Source: Maricaulis maris_C (GTDB taxonomy: Bacteria > Pseudomonadota > Alphaproteobacteria > Caulobacterales > Maricaulaceae). Taken from it: a stretch of DNA of 64,000 nt. Within the stretch, counting starts at the first letter, position 1; the number at the start of each line of letters is the position of its first letter. The stretch lies in the NCBI RefSeq assembly GCF_049116555.1, contig NZ_JAGDYT010000004.1:124001-188000 (forward strand), in the 5' to 3' direction. A model generated the notes under the pieces. It saw only the letters and a program-made list of their open reading frames with translations. It had not been told where the DNA came from and ran no database searches. A program made the translations under genes and the position numbers. Positions 59,889-64,000 of this stretch are shown one piece after another.

Positions 59889-61268
59889 CTACTCCGCGTA
59901 GCAGACGGCCTTCACCGCCTTCACGATATCGTCAACGCCCGGCAAAGAGAGCTTCTCCAGATTGCCGGCATAGGGCAGCGGGACGTCTTTCTGGTGGACG
60001 CGGGCGGGCGGGGCGTCGAGATAGTCGAAGGCCTCGGCGGTGACGACGGCGGCGATCTCGGCGCCGACACCCATGCGGCCCCAGCCTTCCTCGGCGCAGA
60101 CGATGCGGTTGGTCTTCTTCACCGATTCCACAACCGTGTCGGTGTCGAGCGGGCGCAGGGTGCGAAGGTCGATCACCTCGGCCGAGATGCCCTCACCGGC
60201 CAGGATTTCAGCCGCCTCAAGGGCGTAGCCGACCATGCGGGAATGCGCGGTGATGGTGACGTCGCTGCCCTCGCGGCGGACCTTGGCCTTGCCGATCGGC
60301 AGGACCCAGTCCTCGACATCTGGCACATCAAAGCTCTCGCCATAGATCAGCTCGTGCTCGAGGAAGACGACCGGGTTGGGATCGCGGATGGCGGCCTTCA
60401 TCAGGCCCTTGGCGTCAGCCGCGTCATAGGGCGCGACGACCTTGAGGCCCGGCACATTGGCATACCAGGAGGAGTAATCATGGGAGTGCTGGGCGCCGAC
60501 CCGGCTGGCCGCGCCATTGGGACCGCGGAAAACGATCGGGCAGCCCATCTGACCGCCGGACATGTAGAGCGTCTTGGCGGCGGAATTGATGATGTGGTCG
60601 ATCGCCTGCATGGCGAAGTTGAACGTCATGAACTCGACGACGGGCTTGAGGCCGTTGAAGGCCGCGCCGACACCCAGGCCGGCAAAGCCGTGCTCGGTGA
60701 TCGGCGTGTCGACGACACGGCGCGGCCCGAATTCATCGAGAAGGCCGCGCGTGACCTTGTAGGCGCCCTGGTATTCGGCGACTTCCTCACCCATCACGAA
60801 GACGGTGTCGTCGCGGCGCATTTCCTCGGCCATCGCATCGCGCAGGGCGTCACGGACCGTGGTGGAGACCATTTTGGTGCCGGCGGGAATGTCGGGGTCA
60901 GCCGGCGTCGCGAAAACCGGGGCGGACGCCTCAGGAGCCTCTGCAGCCGGTTCCGGTTCTGCGGTGACAGCCGGAGCGACCTCGGAGGTGGCAGCCTTGG
61001 GCGCCTCGAGAGCGCTGGCATCCTCGCCATCCTCGGCCAGGATCGCGATCGGTGCATTGACCTTCACATTCTCGCTGCCTTCGGCGACCAGGAGTTTGGC
61101 GACCACGCCCTCCTCGACGGCTTCGACTTCCATCGTCGCCTTGTCGGTCTCGATCTCGGCAATCACGTCACCGCTCTCGACGGTGTCGCCTTCCTTGATA
61201 TTCCACTTGGCGAGCGTGCCCTCTTCCATCGTGGGAGAAAGGGCCGGCATAAGGATTTCAATCGACAT
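59889..61268 (-). CDS. pdhB: Pyruvate dehydrogenase E1 beta subunit with N-terminal lipoyl domain
   Basis: Beta chain of the thiamine-diphosphate E1 that decarboxylates pyruvate. Residues 1 to about 80 are a lipoyl domain (EIETDKATMEVEAVEEG), then an Ala/Pro/Glu linker, then the transketolase-like domain from about 130 (TVRDALRDAMAEEMRRDDTV, FMGEEVAEYQGAYKV, and the closing GVDDIVKAVKAVCY). A lipoyl domain on E1 beta is known from alphaproteobacteria such as rhizobia. It follows an NTF2-like gene by 53 bp and precedes the GFA gene by 1 bp. Confidence 0.96.
   Translation of the reverse strand: MSIEILMPALSPTMEEGTLAKWNIKEGDTVESGDVIAEIETDKATMEVEAVEEGVVAKLLVAEGSENVKVNAPIAILAEDGEDASALEAPKAATSEVAPAVTAEPEPAAEAPEASAPVFATPADPDIPAGTKMVSTTVRDALRDAMAEEMRRDDTVFVMGEEVAEYQGAYKVTRGLLDEFGPRRVVDTPITEHGFAGLGVGAAFNGLKPVVEFMTFNFAMQAIDHIINSAAKTLYMSGGQMGCPIVFRGPNGAASRVGAQHSHDYSSWYANVPGLKVVAPYDAADAKGLMKAAIRDPNPVVFLEHELIYGESFDVPDVEDWVLPIGKAKVRREGSDVTITAHSRMVGYALEAAEILAGEGISAEVIDLRTLRPLDTDTVVESVKKTNRIVCAEEGWGRMGVGAEIAAVVTAEAFDYLDAPPARVHQKDVPLPYAGNLEKLSLPGVDDIVKAVKAVCYAE
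61124..61268. repeat. Lipoyl-domain direct repeat, pdhB copy
   Basis: Partner of 59304-59448. The two copies encode the same first 48 residues with about five substitutions. Confidence 0.8.
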
Positions 61269-61321
61269 GGCTCTACCTGTCCTGTGTCAAATCTTGCAGT
61301 GCGCCGGAGACCGGCACGGCA

Positions 61322-61732
61322 TCAGCCGTTGGCGGCTTCGGGTTTGTAACGCAGCGCGTGCTCGCGCATTTTTCCGGCGAATTCCATCAGCGTGTTCATC
61401 GGGCGGATCAGCACTTCGATGCGGGCCATCTGGCCGTCTTCATTCAGCGTGATCTTGTCGATGCCAACGAGGCCCTTGCCCTCCACCGAGCCGGTGAATT
61501 CGAGCATCAGATCATTGCCATCGACCCATTCCTGGCGATAGTCGAAGCCTTCCACCACCGTGATCACACCCATCAGGATGTGCAGCAGGTAATGCTTGTC
61601 GGCGGACGGTTTCCAGACGACCGGGGAGTGCAGCTCGCAGCCCTCGGCAATGATCGAGGACAGGCGATTGGCATCGCGCTCACGCACGGCCTGGTGCCAG
61701 TTGTCGAGGAAGTGTTTCACTTGCGGGGTCAT
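61322..61732 (-). CDS. NTF2-like (SnoaL-type) protein
   Basis: A 136-residue protein with the cone-shaped NTF2 fold, suggested by the N-terminal helices (QVKHFLDNWHQAVRERDANRL), then SIIAEGCELHSPVV, and ITVVEGFDYRQEWVDGNDLMLEF, VEGKGLVGIDKITLNEDGQM. Members act as small-molecule isomerases, dehydratases or binding proteins. It overlaps the VOC gene by 4 bp and precedes pdhB by 53 bp, so it belongs to the pdh transcription unit. Function unknown. Confidence 0.78.
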   Translation of the reverse strand: MTPQVKHFLDNWHQAVRERDANRLSSIIAEGCELHSPVVWKPSADKHYLLHILMGVITVVEGFDYRQEWVDGNDLMLEFTGSVEGKGLVGIDKITLNEDGQMARIEVLIRPMNTLMEFAGKMREHALRYKPEAANG

Positions 61733-62118
61733 GAGCCGGCTCCCGGGTCGGCCTGGAAAAGGCCGAACACGTTGTGGTCCGGATCCTGGAAATAGGCCTG
61801 CCAGCCTTCACCCGGAATTGGAAATTTTTCCATCGCCGGCACAGCACCCGCCTCCGAGGCGGCGGTGCAGGCTGCGTCGATATCGTCAACGAGAGCTGAC
61901 ATCACGGCACCCATCACGGCAGCGCCGGCTTGCGGGCCGTCGCCATATCGTTTGATCAATCGCCCGGTCGGCAAGCCATCCGCGGTGACAATCTGCCAAT
62001 ACGGCACGTCGCCGAACGCCTTGGGCTCGAACGACCAGCCCAGTGCCTTCGTGTAGAAAGCGACCAAGGCATCCGGGTCGGAGGCATGGATTTCGATACC
62101 GGCCAGACGTGCGCTCAT
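61729..62118 (-). CDS. VOC-family (glyoxalase-like) protein
   Basis: A 129-residue vicinal-oxygen-chelate protein with two beta-alpha-beta-beta-beta modules. Visible are LAGIEIHASDPDALVAFYTKALGW and, in the second half, GEGWQAYFQDPDHNVFGLFQ, both classic VOC endings of a module. It lies 2 bp after pdhA and overlaps the NTF2-like gene by 4 bp. By family it could be a lyase, isomerase or dioxygenase; metal residues are only partly conserved, so the role is open. Confidence 0.82.
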   Translation of the reverse strand: MSARLAGIEIHASDPDALVAFYTKALGWSFEPKAFGDVPYWQIVTADGLPTGRLIKRYGDGPQAGAAVMGAVMSALVDDIDAACTAASEAGAVPAMEKFPIPGEGWQAYFQDPDHNVFGLFQADPGAGS

Positions 62119-62120
62119 GG

Positions 62121-63137
62121 TCAGACCTCAACCAGAACGTCGGTATAGAGCTCTGACGCATCCGGTTCCGGGCTGTCCTTGGCGAATTGGGCGGCGGCGT
62201 TGACGATGGCCTTCACGTCCTTGTCGAGCGCCTTGAGCTCATCCTCGGTCGCGTGCTTGCCCTCGATCAGGCGCTTCTTGATCAGGTCGATCGGGTCGTG
62301 GTGCGAGCGGATGTCGTCGACTTCTTCGCGCGTCCGGTATTTCGCCGGGTCGGACATGGAATGACCGCGATAGCGATAGGTCTTCATCTCGAGGATGTAG
62401 GGGCCATTGCCTTCACGGGCATGCTTGACCGCCTTCTCGGCAGCGCGCTTGACCGCTTCGACATCCATGCCGTCAACTTCCTCACCGGGAATACCGAAGG
62501 AGATGCCACGCTTGTGCAGTGCTGTTTCCGAGGAGGCCCGCTTGACCGAGGTGCCCATGGCATACTGGTTGTTCTCGATCACATAGATGACCGGGAGATC
62601 CCAGAGCTTGGCCATGTTGAAGCTCTCATAGACCTGGCCCTGATTGGCGGCGCCATCGCCGAAATAGGCCACGGCGACCTTCTTGTTGTCCTTGTAGCGA
62701 TCGGCGAAGGCGAGGCCCGTGCCAAGGGCCACCTGGGCACCGACAATGCCATGACCACCGTAGAACTGCTTGTCACGGGAGAACATGTGCATGGAGCCGC
62801 CCTTGCCGCGCGAATAGCCGCCCTCGCGGCCGGTCAGCTCGGCCATGACACCATTGGGGTCCATCCCGCAGGCCAGCATGTGGGCGTGATCGCGATAACC
62901 GGTGATGACCTGGTCACCCTCCTCGAGGGCAGCCTGGATGCCGGTGACGACCGCTTCCTGGCCGATATAGAGATGACAAAAGCCTGCAATCAGACCCATG
63001 CCGTAGAGCTGACCCGCCTTTTCCTCGAAACGGCGCATCATCAACATCTCGCGATAGTATTGAAGCAGCTCGTCTTTTCCGGCGCCTTTGGCGGCGGATT
63101 TCGAGGCGGTGGCCTTGCTAGTGCGCTTGCTAGTCAT
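62121..63137 (-). CDS. pdhA: Pyruvate dehydrogenase E1 alpha subunit
   Basis: Alpha chain of the thiamine-diphosphate E1. The 338-residue protein has YREMLMMRRFEEKAGQLYGM near the start, the thiamine-binding motif FGDGAANQGQVYESFNMAKL, and the regulatory-loop-like RYRGHSMSDPAKYRTREEVD. A Lys/Ala/Ser-rich N-terminal extension precedes the catalytic domain. I chose the ATG at 63137 because the open frame upstream has no match. ftsB and eno lie upstream on the same strand, the conserved alphaproteobacterial order. Confidence 0.96.
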   Translation of the reverse strand: MTSKRTSKATASKSAAKGAGKDELLQYYREMLMMRRFEEKAGQLYGMGLIAGFCHLYIGQEAVVTGIQAALEEGDQVITGYRDHAHMLACGMDPNGVMAELTGREGGYSRGKGGSMHMFSRDKQFYGGHGIVGAQVALGTGLAFADRYKDNKKVAVAYFGDGAANQGQVYESFNMAKLWDLPVIYVIENNQYAMGTSVKRASSETALHKRGISFGIPGEEVDGMDVEAVKRAAEKAVKHAREGNGPYILEMKTYRYRGHSMSDPAKYRTREEVDDIRSHHDPIDLIKKRLIEGKHATEDELKALDKDVKAIVNAAAQFAKDSPEPDASELYTDVLVEV

Positions 63138-63274
63138 TAATTCGCACGCGAAATAAAACCTTCGCGCTCCCATCTGACGTCCATCGCCGCATAGCAGATG
63201 CCGCACCGCCGGGGCAAGCGATGAAGCGGAAATTCAATCAGATGGAGATTTGGCGCGACGGCCGGAACGCGCCT

Positions 63275-63580
63275 CTAGCGACGGGCATCCGGTTCAATTT
63301 CGACGATGAATTCGCGCGGATGGGCGACATTGAGAATGGCGCGCGCCCGTTCCTCGACATAGTCGAGATCCAGGCTGTCGGAACGCAGGCGGGCCGCGGT
63401 GACTTCCAGCGCTTCACGCTCGGCGCGTGCCAGGGCGAGCTCGGATTCGGCTTCGCTGATCTCGGTCTTCACGACGATCCAGTTCAGAACACCCTGCTCG
63501 CCCGTCAGTGCGTGATAGCCGAAATAGGCGATCGCGACGGTCAGTAATGCGGTCGTGGAGAATCGCTTGATCGCGTCCAA
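63275..63580 (-). CDS. ftsB: Septum formation initiator FtsB/DivIC-like
   Basis: A 101-residue bitopic membrane protein. One helix (STTALLTVAIAYFGYHALTG, about residues 8-27) is followed by a long coiled coil (TEISEAESELALARAEREAL) and a C-terminal segment with SLDLDYVEERARAILNVAHP, the family signature. It joins FtsL and FtsQ in the divisome. Gene order eno-ftsB-pdhA is common in alphaproteobacteria. Confidence 0.9.
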   Translation of the reverse strand: MDAIKRFSTTALLTVAIAYFGYHALTGEQGVLNWIVVKTEISEAESELALARAEREALEVTAARLRSDSLDLDYVEERARAILNVAHPREFIVEIEPDARR

Positions 63581-63782
63581 ACCCGTTCACCCTCGTTGAG
63601 ACCGGCGCTCATACGCCGTGTTCTTCTGTGGGTGATTCAACATGATCACACTTTAGGAGTCGTGAATCCGGGATTCAGGTCTGGGTAAGGGATTGGACTC
63701 AAATGAGGCCGGATGGCCCCGATTTGTCTTCCCCGCGAGAGGTCCGGCGGGGATGACAATTGCTGCTGAGTCTCGCCGCCCC

Positions 63783-64000
63783 CTAGCTCGCGAGGCCGGA
63801 AGAGCCGGCATAGAGACCGGTCTCGCCGAGCATGCTCTCGATACGCAGGAGCTGGTTATACTTGGCGGTGCGGTCGGAACGGGCCAGCGAGCCGGTCTTG
63901 ATCTGTCCGCAATTGGTGGCGACGGCGAGGTCGGCAATGGTGGCGTCCTCGGTTTCGCCGGAGCGGTGGCTCATCACGGCGCCATAGCCCGAGCGCAGCG
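63783..64000 (-). CDS. eno: Enolase (C-terminal part, cut by window end)
   Basis: The last 72 or so codons of enolase, which interconverts 2-phosphoglycerate and phosphoenolpyruvate. The visible sequence, SHRSGETEDATIADLAVATN followed by CGQIKTGSLARSDRTAKYNQ and LLRIESMLGE, is the conserved C-terminal signature, including the Ser-His-Arg-Ser-Gly-Glu that contacts substrate. The 5' end lies beyond 64000. Confidence 0.97.
   Translation of the reverse strand, partial: LRSGYGAVMSHRSGETEDATIADLAVATNCGQIKTGSLARSDRTAKYNQLLRIESMLGETGLYAGSSGLAS

Noticed and set aside
59694..61349. 551-codon plus-strand frame opposite pdhB
   Set aside because: It is the antisense shadow of pdhB and the GFA gene, whose family motifs are unambiguous on the minus strand.

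Overview
The window looks like chromosomal DNA of a GC-rich, marine, stalked-type alphaproteobacterium, most plausibly of the Maricaulis/Oceanicaulis or another Caulobacterales/Hyphomonadaceae-like lineage. This rests on gene content and order (ntrBC-ntrYX-trkAH-hfq-hflX, a fused ispDF, dusB next to ntrB, a pyruvate dehydrogenase E1 beta carrying its own lipoyl domain) and on protein style (several secreted metallopeptidases, Tat and lipoprotein signals). No 16S gene or other species marker is present, so the genus is an inference. Two ambiguous bases (46882-46883) suggest a draft assembly.

Layout. 1-2750: end of an RND efflux pump and its adaptor. 2751-7302 (minus): L-serine dehydratase, then a tryptophan-to-anthranilate kynurenine operon (kynA-kynB-kynU) followed by a stand-alone AsnC-type ligand-binding domain. 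7466-12638: a HupE/UreJ-like membrane protein, an ACE-like M2 peptidase, a DUF188 protein, an M14 carboxypeptidase and a DoxX-like protein. 12578-14259 (minus): msrP-msrQ. 14521-14608: tRNA-Ser(UGA). 14731-21366 (plus): rlpA-like gene, dacA-like gene, tmk, holB, tatD-like gene, MBL-fold hydrolase, mazG. 21405-33781 (minus): the nitrogen/potassium/RNA block dusB-ntrB-ntrC-ntrY-ntrX-trkA-trkH-dat-hfq-hflX. 33865-35516 (plus): ispDF and cinA/pncC. 35484-37000 (minus): lipA and a COQ10/RatA-type gene.

37142-39390 is the most unusual part: a compositionally distinct two-gene module, a TIR-like protein followed by a caspase-fold protease, then about 830 bp of palindromic repeats without genes. The pair matches the architecture of a TIR-caspase anti-phage system (type IV Thoeris-like). 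39391-50473 is accessory: a DUF6090 protein, a SET-domain protein, a DUF6702 protein, an M1 peptidase, three exported repeat-rich beta-helix proteins around an acyl-ACP/acyl-CoA synthetase, and lpd. 50682-58021: three tandem secreted phage-collar-domain proteins, then HD, cupin, ACT, 2OG-oxygenase, thioesterase, sulfotransferase-like and serine-hydrolase genes. 58156-64000 (minus): eno (partial), ftsB, pdhA, VOC, NTF2-like, pdhB, GFA, pdhC.

Read from right to left, eno-ftsB-pdhABC-lpd-lipA-coq10-cinA-ispDF-dusB-ntrBCYX-trk-hfq-hflX-mazG is a block of core genes that tend to be neighbours in alphaproteobacteria. Here it is stretched by accessory cargo, mainly between pdhC and lpd and between lpd and lipA, and that is where most of the interesting material lies.
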